A DNA stretch of 39,089 bases from Candidatus Magasanikbacteria bacterium RIFCSPHIGHO2_01_FULL_41_23. GTDB lineage: Bacteria; Patescibacteriota; Patescibacteriia; Magasanikbacterales; UBA922. Below are positions 1-6,514 of this stretch, piece by piece. Where the stretch lies: contig MFPT01000004.1 in NCBI GenBank assembly GCA_001782805.1, positions 1-39,089 of the forward strand. Reading direction: 5' to 3'. The position numbers were made by a program, and so were the translations under genes. Under the pieces are notes generated by a model. It was not told the DNA's origin. It searched no databases and saw nothing but the letters and a program-made list of their open reading frames with translations. Every line of letters begins with the position of its first letter. Within the stretch, counting starts at the first letter, position 1.

Positions 1-31
1 CTTTGACATATATTGTGTCCATGGGTTAATT

Positions 32-46
32 GAATAAGAGTTATTC
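32..46. terminator. small hairpin downstream of the first gene
   Basis: GAATAA-gag-TTATTC, a perfect 6-bp stem, lies just past the stop codon of the minus-strand gene at 58-363. It is AT-only and has no clear U-tract, so it is at best a weak 3' structure. The remaining bases 1-31 show nothing I can support beyond a TTGACA with no convincing -10 partner. Confidence 0.25.
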
Positions 47-57
47 TATTATTCCAT

Positions 58-363
58 TTACACAAAGTATTTTACAGACTCCTCGAACATGATGTCCGAG
101 TTGACCCAGTCGTAGTGGCCCGCTTCAATCATCTCCGCGAGCGTGCGATCCGAAACCGTCACGGAGTAACTGGCCGTTTCGACTGCGCCCGGCCGGGCGG
201 CAATGAGCAACTTAGCGATGTCTGTCGCCAGTTGCTTGTTTTTGAGAATCGCACGGACATCTTCGTCCGTGCCGCCCTGGGTGAGAACCGCATTCGCGAT
301 TGCTTTCGCAATCTCGTGCCAACTCCCCTCCCAACTGAGAAGATCACTCTTTGGACGAGCCAT
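58..363 (-). CDS. GC-rich small protein of unknown function (CPR-type family, apparently short form)
   Basis: The product is 101 aa if it starts at ATG 363. I prefer that start to the upstream GTG because an AAAGGAG SD lies 8 nt before it. The N-terminal half is predicted helical (SWHEIAKAIANAVL, DIAKLLIAA). The C-terminal half carries YSVTVSDRTLAEMIEAGHYDW, a pattern I recall from many uncharacterised CPR small proteins. In my recollection those often continue into a Trp/Arg-rich C-terminal domain that is absent here, so this may be a truncated member. Codon use is GC-rich and unlike the AT-rich neighbours. A promoter lies about 95 nt upstream, and the leader contains two mini-ORFs. Function is unknown. 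Confidence 0.75.
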   Translation of the reverse strand: MARPKSDLLSWEGSWHEIAKAIANAVLTQGGTDEDVRAILKNKQLATDIAKLLIAARPGAVETASYSVTVSDRTLAEMIEAGHYDWVNSDIMFEESVKYFV

Positions 364-457
364 TGAGTTTTCTCCTTTCACACTAGTAGCTTACCGCTTG
401 TTCAGACACCATGCCCAAACCTACGGCTTACCAGTTAAAGGAACACATTGGCCGATC

Positions 458-487
458 TTTATACCATGAAATAACCTTAAATGTCAA
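458..487 (-). promoter_or_regulatory. promoter for the 58-363 gene
   Basis: On the minus strand: TTGACA (482-487), an 18-bp spacer, TATAAA (458-463) preceded by TGG. The predicted start is near 451, giving an 88-nt leader. The leader carries two tiny ORFs (MCSFNW and MVSEQAVSY), the second ending just before the SD. Confidence 0.65.
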
Positions 488-521
488 ATAGGCTTGACAA
501 CCCGCTCCTTAAAATTTGCCT

Positions 522-550
522 TTGACAACTGACTTTTTTCTCGATATTCT
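522..550 (+). promoter_or_regulatory. promoter toward the NYN gene
   Basis: TTGACA (522-527), a 17-bp spacer, TATTCT (545-550). Transcription would read through the palindrome at 599-620 before reaching the NYN ORF. Together with 458-487 this makes 364-649 a divergent promoter region with no gene of its own. Confidence 0.55.
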
Positions 551-598
551 TATACATAAGGAAGGGCACAATTGAGAAAATTATATTTTATTTTCAGT

Positions 599-630
599 CC
601 CCTGAGCTAAGTCGAAGGGGATTTTTATTT
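599..630 (+). repeat. dispersed palindrome, terminator-like, in the NYN leader
   Basis: CCCCT...AGGGG arms enclose GAGCTAAGTCGA and are followed by atttttattttt. The core matches the other dispersed palindromes of this window (27642, 29000, 33601, 39068). With its T-rich tail it would fold as a Rho-independent terminator or attenuator between the promoter at 522-550 and the NYN ORF. Confidence 0.55.
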
Positions 631-649
631 TTTAATATTTTGTTACGCT

Positions 650-1147
650 ATGATACAAGGAGGAAATAATTTTGCGTTTATTGACAGTCAAAATTTAAAT
701 AAGACCATAGAAAATCAAGGTTGGATCTTGGACTATGAACGGTTTTTTGTATATTTGAAAGAAAAATATCAAGTAAAGAAAGCTTTTCTCTTTTTTGGAT
801 ATATTCCAAAATATGAAAGTTTGTATAATTATCTCAGACAATGTGGGTATATTTTAATTTTTAAACCAGTTTTACCGTACTCCCACACACCCATTAAAGG
901 AAACATTGATGCGGAATTAGTGTTGCACACAATGATTGTTTATGACAAATTTGATCAGGCTGTTATTGTAACTGGAGATGGTGACTTTTATTGTTTGGTA
1001 GATTATTTGCAACACAAAAATAAATTATTACGCTTGTTGATCCCAGACGCACATCGTTATTCTGGATTATTAAAAATATTCTCTGAAAAAATTGATTTTA
1101 TGAATAGAATGAGACAAGCACTCGAATACAAAAAAGCCCACAAATAG
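650..1147 (+). CDS. NYN-domain (LabA/DUF88-type) putative nuclease
   Basis: The 165-aa product fits a single NYN/PIN-like domain. It opens with FAFIDSQNLN (first metal-binding Asp) and carries NIDAELVLHTM and VTGDGDF, the acidic positions typical of the LabA/DUF88 family. These proteins resemble PIN-domain RNases; the substrate of this one is unknown. The annotated ATG at 650 has no SD before it, although AAGGAGG lies inside the first codons (ATACAAGGAGGA), so a non-ATG start a few codons later is possible. The stop codon lies in the loop of the following terminator. AT-rich codon use matches the native genes. Confidence 0.8.
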   Translation: MIQGGNNFAFIDSQNLNKTIENQGWILDYERFFVYLKEKYQVKKAFLFFGYIPKYESLYNYLRQCGYILIFKPVLPYSHTPIKGNIDAELVLHTMIVYDKFDQAVIVTGDGDFYCLVDYLQHKNKLLRLLIPDAHRYSGLLKIFSEKIDFMNRMRQALEYKKAHK

Positions 1148-1158
1148 TGGGCTTTTTT
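1130..1158. terminator. bidirectional Rho-independent terminator
   Basis: AAAAAAGCCCAC-aaata-GTGGGCTTTTTT. The stem GCCCAC/GTGGGC is perfect and has A- and T-tracts on opposite sides, so it can serve both strands. The NYN stop codon TAG (1145-1147) overlaps the loop and stem. Confidence 0.9.
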
Positions 1159-1232
1159 GTAAGAGTCAATTACATATAGACGGAACCATATGAACCTACT
1201 CTCGTAGTAAATGTAACTAAGTTCAGTTTATC
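1130..1232 (-). ncRNA. candidate small structured RNA between hisS and the NYN terminator
   Basis: On the minus strand a promoter-like TTGACA-17-TAAACT lies just downstream of hisS. It is followed by about 95 nt that contain the tetraloop hairpin CTAC-GAGA-GTAG and complementary segments GTTACAT/ATGTAAT, and that end at the strong terminator at 1130-1158. There is no ORF of note. This is a prediction from promoter, structure and terminator only; I do not recognise the RNA family. It could equally be a read-through 3' region of hisS. Confidence 0.3.
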
Positions 1233-1275
1233 ACAGCCAAAAACAGCTGTCAATAAAAAATGTGAAATTAAAAAT

Positions 1276-2646
1276 TTAACTGGCTAATATCTTAACAATA
1301 GTCTGGCGAATTTTATTTTGATCAACAATTTCCTGAATACCTGATTCCATATTGCGCACCAACACTGTCCCATCCTGGACTTCCTTTTGACCAAGAATTA
1401 ACGTGTGAGTCGCATTATATTTATTGGCCAATTCCAATTGCGCTTTGAGCGATGACTTGGCCAAATTATGGCGAACGACAATGCCATTTTGCCGTAATTC
1501 TTCAATTGTTTTCAATACTCGTCGTCGCGCCTGTTCACCCAAATGAGCAAAAAATATTATTGGCTTGCTGGATATTTTTTGCGGTTCAAGGTTAGGCAAA
1601 GCCTGCACTGCGTGCATCACTCGCTCCATACCAATCGCAAAACCGGAGGCTGGTGTTGGTTGTCCGCCCAATTGTTCAATCAATAAATCATATCGTCCAC
1701 CACCACCAAGCGCGCTCTGGGCGGTTTCATTGTGTTTATCTTCAAATAATTCAAATACCGTATGCGTATAATAATCCAATCCGCGCACCAAAGTTGGCGT
1801 CAGAACATAGGGAATGGCCAGCTCATCCAAATATTCCAGCACACTCATAAAAAATGTTTTGGAAGTTTCCGATAACCAATCAACGATTTGCGGTGCTTCG
1901 GCCACAACTGCCGAGCATCCATCCACTTTACAATCCAAAACGCGCAACGGATTTTTTAATAAACGTTTTTTGCAATCATCGCACAAATAACCGCGTTTGC
2001 CACGCAAAAATCCGGTTAACTCAACCAAATAATTGGCACGATCGGTTGGAGTTCCCAGAGAATTGATACGCACCGTAACAGTCAAACCCAAATCACGCAA
2101 ATAATTATAGGCGACCGCGATTAATTCAGCGTCAATAACCGGAGCGGATTCACCAATGGTTTCACAATCAAACTGATGAAATTCGCGATAACGACCGGCT
2201 TGCGGACGATCGTAGCGAAACAGTGGTCCAATATTCCACAACTTAACCGGCTGAGACAAAGTTTGCATGCCTTGCATAATATAACTGCGCGCCACACTCG
2301 CAGTCATTTCCGGACGAAGACAAATTTTACCGCCATCACGATCTTCAAAAGCGTACATTTCTTTGTCAATCACATCAGTTCCTCGTCCAAGCGAACGAAC
2401 AAATAATGAAGTTGCTTCAACGACAGGTGTTTCAAAATAATGAAAATCATACGCCGTGGCAATATCAATCGCAGTTTGCGTCATGCGCAACCACAAATCA
2501 CCTTGTGGCGGTATAATATCCTTCATACCTCGCACCAAATTCAACGCCACAGCCGGCTTGACCGGCAAAACAGGTTTGCTCACTGATTTGGTTTTAGCCA
2601 GCGTAACTTTGACCGATTTCTTTTTTGCTTCTTTTTTGATTAACAT
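1276..2646 (-). CDS. hisS: histidyl-tRNA synthetase
   Basis: Class II HisRS that charges tRNA-His. The catalytic core starts with VRGMKDIIPPQ. Motif 2 is seen as FRYDRPQAGRYREFHQFDCE, the HisA motif as LVRGLDYYTHTVFE, and motif 3 as SALGGGGRYD...GFAIGMERV. The C-terminal anticodon-binding domain starts near IIFFAHLGEQARRR. The product is 456 aa from ATG 2646, or 460 aa from TTG 2658; neither has an SD. A Lys/Val-rich extension of about 40 residues precedes the core and is unusual for HisRS. It lies 16 nt downstream of lepB in the same operon. Confidence 0.95.
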   Translation of the reverse strand: MLIKKEAKKKSVKVTLAKTKSVSKPVLPVKPAVALNLVRGMKDIIPPQGDLWLRMTQTAIDIATAYDFHYFETPVVEATSLFVRSLGRGTDVIDKEMYAFEDRDGGKICLRPEMTASVARSYIMQGMQTLSQPVKLWNIGPLFRYDRPQAGRYREFHQFDCETIGESAPVIDAELIAVAYNYLRDLGLTVTVRINSLGTPTDRANYLVELTGFLRGKRGYLCDDCKKRLLKNPLRVLDCKVDGCSAVVAEAPQIVDWLSETSKTFFMSVLEYLDELAIPYVLTPTLVRGLDYYTHTVFELFEDKHNETAQSALGGGGRYDLLIEQLGGQPTPASGFAIGMERVMHAVQALPNLEPQKISSKPIIFFAHLGEQARRRVLKTIEELRQNGIVVRHNLAKSSLKAQLELANKYNATHTLILGQKEVQDGTVLVRNMESGIQEIVDQNKIRQTIVKILAS

Positions 2647-2662
2647 AGTGAACAACAATTAA

Positions 2663-3277
2663 TTACAAATTATAACTGGGTCGAGAAAAAGTACTGACAC
2701 GAGAAAATGGCCAGCCACGCACCCATACTCGGCCAACAACATCATCACGATCAATTGCCCCAAATCGCCGTGAATCAAAACTGGCATCACGATTATCTCC
2801 CATCACAAAAAATTGATCATTGCCCAATGTGATAGTCACTGATCCGGGCGTGGCTTCGGTCAAATATCCTTCGGGCAAAACCATTCCTTGCGGATGAGCT
2901 TCATTATATATCACAACTTTATTTCCATCGACCTTAATTCGTTCGCCGGGCAAACCAATTATGCGTTTTAAATAATAATCATCGGATGGGCGATAATGAA
3001 GCACAATCACATCCCCACGACTAGGCTCGTGAAAACGATACGAAAGTTCATCAATAATCAAATAATCACGTTCTTCAAAAGTCGGTTCCATTGACTGTCC
3101 TTTGACATAGAACGGCTTAAACAAAAAATAACGAACAAAACCAATCGTAATGCCGGCCAAAACCGCGATTTTTATAAATTCCAAAAGCAAAATTCCCAAT
3201 TTTCCAATAAATCCGGGTTCATGGATTTGAGGCGGCTCTTCATTGATCGTATCCAAAATTGGTGATTGGTCTATCAT
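2663..3277 (-). CDS. lepB: signal peptidase I
   Basis: Membrane-anchored serine protease that removes signal peptides on the outer face of the membrane. The 204-aa protein has a cytoplasmic N-terminus of about 25 residues and one transmembrane segment (about 27-53). The catalytic Ser62 lies in KGQSMEPTF and the general-base Lys104 in YYLKRIIGLPGE. The conserved box MGDNRDASFDSRRFG is at about 159-173. It is first gene of a lepB-hisS operon, with a short SD-less leader. Its substrates in this window would include the 2955-aa secreted protein. Confidence 0.95.
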   Translation of the reverse strand: MIDQSPILDTINEEPPQIHEPGFIGKLGILLLEFIKIAVLAGITIGFVRYFLFKPFYVKGQSMEPTFEERDYLIIDELSYRFHEPSRGDVIVLHYRPSDDYYLKRIIGLPGERIKVDGNKVVIYNEAHPQGMVLPEGYLTEATPGSVTITLGNDQFFVMGDNRDASFDSRRFGAIDRDDVVGRVWVRGWPFSRVSTFSRPSYNL

Positions 3278-3303
3278 AAAATAAGAAAAAATAGTACCAG
3301 CTC

Positions 3304-3332
3304 ACTATACTGGTCTTTGCAGGAAAAAGCAA
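3304..3332 (-). promoter_or_regulatory. lepB-hisS promoter
   Basis: On the minus strand: TTGCTT (3327-3332), exactly 17 bp, TATAGT (3304-3309). The predicted start is near 3297, only about 20 nt before lepB. A weaker plus-strand -10 (TACAAT, 3342-3347) for the divergent gene lies alongside. Confidence 0.6.
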
Positions 3333-3363
3333 GAGCTGTGATACAATACAATCATTATAATTT

Positions 3364-4482
3364 ATGGATATCACCAAGCTATACCAAACTCAGGTTTCCC
3401 TCACTGAATGGCTGGAAAAAATTGGCCATCCCGATACCGCCGCGATGAGAATTGAAGACAATAACAAGCGCGAACGACTCAAAATAATTAAACAGATAAT
3501 TGATCTGCCATTTGATGAGCCCACGCAATTTTCCGCGCGCGAAGTGGCGGATCAGAGTCCCGGATTTCAAGAATTTTTAAAAATGCGCGGACATGAACTC
3601 TGTGCTCTGCGCTTGATTCCGCTTAAATCTGATTTGCCGAAATTGCGCATGCGCGGCCAATCTGTTCGTGATGTTTTGGTTTGGTTTGCCGAGCAAAAAA
3701 TTGATCCGAATAATTACAAAGCGGATTTTGTGCCGCATACGGATGAAAATAAATGGTCAACAATTTTTGTGGTTAATGAGAATGGTATTTTTGGGGAAAT
3801 TATTCGAGGCGGACATCATCAGCTGACTCAAGGATTTTATACTGACCATCAACCAGTCGCGTTTTCATTTGATTGGAATGAATGGCACTGTGATACTGAT
3901 GACTCTGATAACAGGGAAGCACTTGAACATCTGCGCGCGATTACTGATTATTTAAAAGTGACTGAAAAAGCCAAGCAAAAATTATTGGACGAAAAATTAA
4001 ACGCTGAATTTGCCCATGATTATTTGCTCGGTTATTTTGAAACGGTTACGACTGATGAATTCGGCATTTGGTTTATTGATTACAATCGTATTTTGGGAAA
4101 AATGTATGATGATTTTTCTGTGGCGCAGTCTACACAAACCACAACCAAGATCATATCCCAGCAAACCATTTCCGGCCAAATTGGTAATCCCGGAATAGTG
4201 CGAGGAAAAGTACGAATTGTGGAATTGGAAAACATTGCGACTACTGATTTTAAGGAAAATGAAATTTTGGTTTGCGACATGACTACGCCGGAATACATTT
4301 CTTTAATGCAAAAATCCGCCGGAGTAATCACTAACCGTGGCGGAATTTTGTCGCACGCGGCGATTGTTTGCCGCGAACTGAAAAAACCATGTTTGGTCGG
4401 GACGAAAAATGCTACTGCAATTTTGAAAACCGGGGATGAAATTGAATTGGATGCGAATAAAAATATAATCAAAAACTCATAA
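3364..4482 (+). CDS. orphan PEP-utilising-enzyme mobile (swivelling His) domain protein
   Basis: The last ~100 residues form a phosphohistidine swivelling domain with the signature TNRGGILSHAAIVCRELKKP, in which the His of SHAA is the phosphorylated residue in PEP synthase, PPDK and enzyme I. The N-terminal ~260 residues (LYQTQVSLTEWLEKIG...) match neither the ATP-grasp nor the PEP-binding TIM barrel that normally accompany this domain. The product is 372 aa with no signal peptide. Stand-alone versions occur in CPR genomes; the partner enzyme and reaction are unknown. It is divergent from lepB, and the start has no SD. Confidence 0.75.
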   Translation: MDITKLYQTQVSLTEWLEKIGHPDTAAMRIEDNNKRERLKIIKQIIDLPFDEPTQFSAREVADQSPGFQEFLKMRGHELCALRLIPLKSDLPKLRMRGQSVRDVLVWFAEQKIDPNNYKADFVPHTDENKWSTIFVVNENGIFGEIIRGGHHQLTQGFYTDHQPVAFSFDWNEWHCDTDDSDNREALEHLRAITDYLKVTEKAKQKLLDEKLNAEFAHDYLLGYFETVTTDEFGIWFIDYNRILGKMYDDFSVAQSTQTTTKIISQQTISGQIGNPGIVRGKVRIVELENIATTDFKENEILVCDMTTPEYISLMQKSAGVITNRGGILSHAAIVCRELKKPCLVGTKNATAILKTGDEIELDANKNIIKNS

Positions 4483-4504
4483 AACCAACTGTACTGCCCT
4501 GATT

Positions 4505-4756
4505 CTATCCTACATGATCTCGGAATTCTTCTTCAGTACAGATGTTTGAAACAACCAATTTATCCATAAATGCTTTCACAATATATTTATTGACAGTATT
4601 GTGTTTGAAAGGAATTGGAAACGGTCGATCCCAAAAATTATACTTAACTATAATCTGGTGCTTACCACCGGCTTTGATCGTCATATGAGGTTTCTGACTC
4701 AACCAATTAAGTAACTTCAGCAACTTTCTTCGTTTCACATCAGTAAATTCTCCCAT
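4505..4756 (-). CDS. hicA: HicA-type mRNA interferase toxin
   Basis: Small basic protein with a HicA-like double-stranded RNA-binding fold. VKRRKLLKLLNWL is the first helix and AGGKHQIIVKY carries the His expected to be catalytic, followed by PIPFKHNTVNKYIVKAFM. It would cleave mRNA when free of its antitoxin. The start is uncertain. ATG 4756 has no SD, whereas GTG 4738 (VKRRKLL, 77 aa) has GGGAGAA upstream and gives the usual HicA N-terminus. It directly follows the HicB-like gene with no gap, in the antitoxin-first order. The C-terminus is slightly longer than typical. Confidence 0.7.
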   Translation of the reverse strand: MGEFTDVKRRKLLKLLNWLSQKPHMTIKAGGKHQIIVKYNFWDRPFPIPFKHNTVNKYIVKAFMDKLVVSNICTEEEFRDHVG

Positions 4757-4762
4757 ACACAA

Positions 4763-5146
4763 TTATGCAGTTGCCAACTCATTCTGCCAACTCATTTGAG
4801 ATTTTTTATACACCACGTTACCAAGTTGTTCAAATTGTTTTTGGGTAGGTTTAAACTTCCTTGATTCAAGAAGACTAAAATAAGATATAGGGATATTATA
4901 GACTGAAAATAACGCATCGTTCACCATATCAACAAACTCTTCGGCAGATTCTCCTTGAGTCATGAATTCATTACCATCGGCCATTATTTTTCCAACAATG
5001 AATTTGCCGTCTCGTGTCCATTCAACTTGAATCTCTTTCGGTAATTTATTAAAATAAGCAATAAAAGCTTCTTGGGAAAGGTGGCAATGTTTTTGTGCCT
5101 GAAAAAAATTGATAATTTTTTCCTTAGCAAGTTTTAATTGAAGCAT
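4763..5146 (-). CDS. hicB: HicB-like antitoxin
   Basis: The 127-aa product has a central HicB-type module: VEWTRDGKFIVGKIMADGNEFMTQGESAEEFVDMVNDA matches the family pattern of a strand-rich half followed by TQGxSxEE and a helix. The flanking segments (about 1-38 and 85-127) are not recognised; the C-terminal part may bind DNA. It precedes the HicA-like toxin, as expected for a co-transcribed pair. Its promoter has an inverted repeat between the -35 and -10, which fits autorepression. Confidence 0.65.
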   Translation of the reverse strand: MLQLKLAKEKIINFFQAQKHCHLSQEAFIAYFNKLPKEIQVEWTRDGKFIVGKIMADGNEFMTQGESAEEFVDMVNDALFSVYNIPISYFSLLESRKFKPTQKQFEQLGNVVYKKSQMSWQNELATA

Positions 5147-5178
5147 AGATATAAATAACTACATAATTATATAAATGA

Positions 5179-5207
5179 AGTATACTAGAAATTCTAAATT
5201 TCTGCAA
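5179..5207 (-). promoter_or_regulatory. hicBA promoter with embedded operator
   Basis: On the minus strand: TTGCAG (5202-5207), exactly 17 bp, TATACT (5179-5184). The spacer region holds a perfect inverted repeat, AGAAATT-cta-AATTTCT (5187-5203), so a bound dimer would block RNA polymerase directly. That is the placement expected of an antitoxin operator. Confidence 0.6.
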
Positions 5208-5212
5208 GAACT

Positions 5213-5241
5213 AAAAAAATCCTCCGACAATGGGAATTTTT
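5213..5241 (-). terminator. terminator after the tRNA pair
   Basis: On the minus strand: AAAAATTCCC-attgtc-GGAGGATTTTTTT, an imperfect GC-centred stem with a seven-T run, placed 27 nt past tRNA-Ile. Confidence 0.55.
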
Positions 5242-5267
5242 TATTTTCCTTAATCTTTCCATCTGGG

Positions 5268-5341
5268 TGGGCGTGGATGGAGTCGAACCATCGACCTTTA
5301 CATTATCAGTGTAACGCTCTAACCAACTGAGCTACACGCCC
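5268..5341 (-). tRNA. tRNA-Ile (GAT)
   Basis: Full cloverleaf: acceptor GGGCGTG/CACGCCC-type, D-arm GCTC...GAGC, anticodon stem TTACA/TGTAA with loop CTGATAA (anticodon GAT), T-loop TTCGACT. The discriminator is A and CCA is not encoded (genomic CCC follows). Confidence 0.95.
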
Positions 5342-5355
5342 ATTAAAATATCCAC

Positions 5356-5432
5356 TGGTGGGTCTGGGCCGATTTGAACGGCCGGCCTTCGCGATGTCGA
5401 CGCGACGCTCTAACCAACTGAGCTACAAACCC
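5356..5432 (-). tRNA. tRNA-Val (GAC), with C33
   Basis: Cloverleaf with acceptor GGGTTTG/CAGACCC (one G-U), D-arm GCTC...GAGC, anticodon stem TCGCG/CGCGA, loop TCGACAT, and T-stem GGCCG/CGGCC with loop TTCAAAT. The anticodon reads GAC (Val), but position 33 is C where U is nearly universal. The E. coli GAC isoacceptor has loop TTGACAT as I recall it. CCA is encoded. It lies 14 nt from tRNA-Ile. Confidence 0.85.
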
Positions 5433-5436
5433 CTAA

Positions 5437-5467
5437 CCCGCCCTGATTTTTTTTCAGAGCGGGTCTT
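5437..5467. terminator. hairpin between the KH gene and the tRNA pair
   Basis: ACCCGC-c-CTGA-tttttttt-TCAG-a-GCGGGT: a 10-bp stem with one mismatch and a T8 loop. It has no flanking U-tract, so it could be a processing site or a weak terminator rather than a canonical one. Confidence 0.45.
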
Positions 5468-5490
5468 AAACTAAAATTCAGTGATAATAT

Positions 5491-5868
5491 TTATAAAACC
5501 AAATCATCAATCCCATCAATCGCACTCGTGTCAACATCGCCTGATGGAACTGATGAAGCAGGACTGGCAACCGAAGCATTATTTTCTGGACGCATAGAGC
5601 GCGGACCGCGACTGCCAATGGGCTCATTAATTTTCAAATTAACACTGGCGTTATTTTTGGCGCCAACAACGCGGAGTAACATGCGGATGGAACGAACGGT
5701 TTGACCTTGACGACCGATGACATAACCAATATCAGTCGGGGCAACATCAAGCGTAATAAGTACGCCGCGTTCGTCCACAGTTCTGGTTGATTTGACCGCG
5801 TCCGGATTGTTAACAATCGCTTTGACGACGAACTCTAAAAACTGTTGATCCTGGTGCATATCTGACAT
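5491..5868 (-). CDS. KH-domain RNA-binding protein (KhpA/YlqC-like)
   Basis: The 125-aa product has one KH domain (about 10-80). The GxxG loop is seen in IGYVIGRQGQTVRSIRMLLR, followed by a strand ending in VNLKINEP. A Ser/Ala-rich, probably disordered acidic tail follows. KhpA-like proteins bind RNA in the cytoplasm and sit next to rpsP in many bacteria, as here (rpsP is 128 nt upstream). The rpsP terminator and a KH-gene promoter lie between them, so the two genes can be separately expressed. Starts ATG 5868 and 5859 are both possible; neither has an SD. Confidence 0.85.
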   Translation of the reverse strand: MSDMHQDQQFLEFVVKAIVNNPDAVKSTRTVDERGVLITLDVAPTDIGYVIGRQGQTVRSIRMLLRVVGAKNNASVNLKINEPIGSRGPRSMRPENNASVASPASSVPSGDVDTSAIDGIDDLVL

Positions 5869-5939
5869 ATCGTTCTACTTAACTAAATGAGTAAAATGAA
5901 GCAAACGCATTCCAAAAGAATTGCTTTTGTTCACGGATT

Positions 5940-5968
5940 AGAATACCAAAAAAAAATCCTCTCGTCAA
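5940..5968 (-). promoter_or_regulatory. KH-gene promoter overlapping the rpsP terminator
   Basis: TTGACG (5963-5968), 17 bp, TATTCT (5940-5945). The -35 lies in the loop of the terminator hairpin at 5948-5981. Confidence 0.45.
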
Positions 5969-5981
5969 GAAAGGATTTTTT
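5948..5981. terminator. rpsP terminator
   Basis: AAAAAAATCCT-ctcgtcaaga-AAGGATTTTTT, a bidirectional A/T-flanked stem 16 nt past the rpsP stop codon. Confidence 0.75.
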
Positions 5982-5996
5982 ACATATACGACTCAA

Positions 5997-6425
5997 TTAA
6001 GCTTGGACAATTTCTTTAACTTCAGAAATAACTTCGGCCACTGATTCAACTTCAACCGGTTCTGCTGATTTTGGTTCGGCTGTTTTTGTGGCAGTTGCTT
6101 CGGCTTTGGCTTTTTTATCGGCTTTGGCTTTGTTTAATTTTGCCGTCCGTTTTTTGGAAAAGAAAACTGAACGCTTTTTATCGCCCTTGACAATTCCCGC
6201 ATTAATCAACAAATTGTTTACGGTTGGTGACATTTGCGCGCCGACTGACAACCAATATTCAATGCGTTCTTTTTTTAAATTAATGACTTTGGTTTTTTGA
6301 ATCGGATCATACTGACCCAAAATTTCAATCTGGCCGGACTGGGTATCTTTATGTTTGGGAGAGACAATCAAACGATATGACGGTCGTTTGGTTTTTCCCA
6401 TTCTTTGCAAGCGTAGAACCAACAT
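5997..6425 (-). CDS. rpsP: 30S ribosomal protein S16
   Basis: Core S16 sequence: MLVLRLQRMGKTKRPSYRLIV, EILGQYDPIQK, ERIEYWLSVGAQMSPTVNNLL. At 142 aa it is longer than the usual ~80-90 because of a low-complexity Lys/Ala/Glu tail (about residues 88-142). It is structural in the 30S subunit. The start is fixed by the conserved MLVxRLQR N-terminus; there is no SD. Promoter at 6486-6514. Confidence 0.97.
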   Translation of the reverse strand: MLVLRLQRMGKTKRPSYRLIVSPKHKDTQSGQIEILGQYDPIQKTKVINLKKERIEYWLSVGAQMSPTVNNLLINAGIVKGDKKRSVFFSKKRTAKLNKAKADKKAKAEATATKTAEPKSAEPVEVESVAEVISEVKEIVQA

Positions 6426-6485
6426 AGCACAAATGACTAAAATTCAATTAAAAGTTAACGAGAGTTTGTGACGGATAACGGGGGC

Positions 6486-6514
6486 AGTGTACCGAAGTAA
6501 TCTAGATATGTCAA
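6486..6514 (-). promoter_or_regulatory. rpsP promoter overlapping the smc stop codon
   Basis: On the minus strand: TTGACA (6509-6514), exactly 17 bp, TACACT (6486-6491). The -35 contains the smc TGA stop. Confidence 0.65.
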
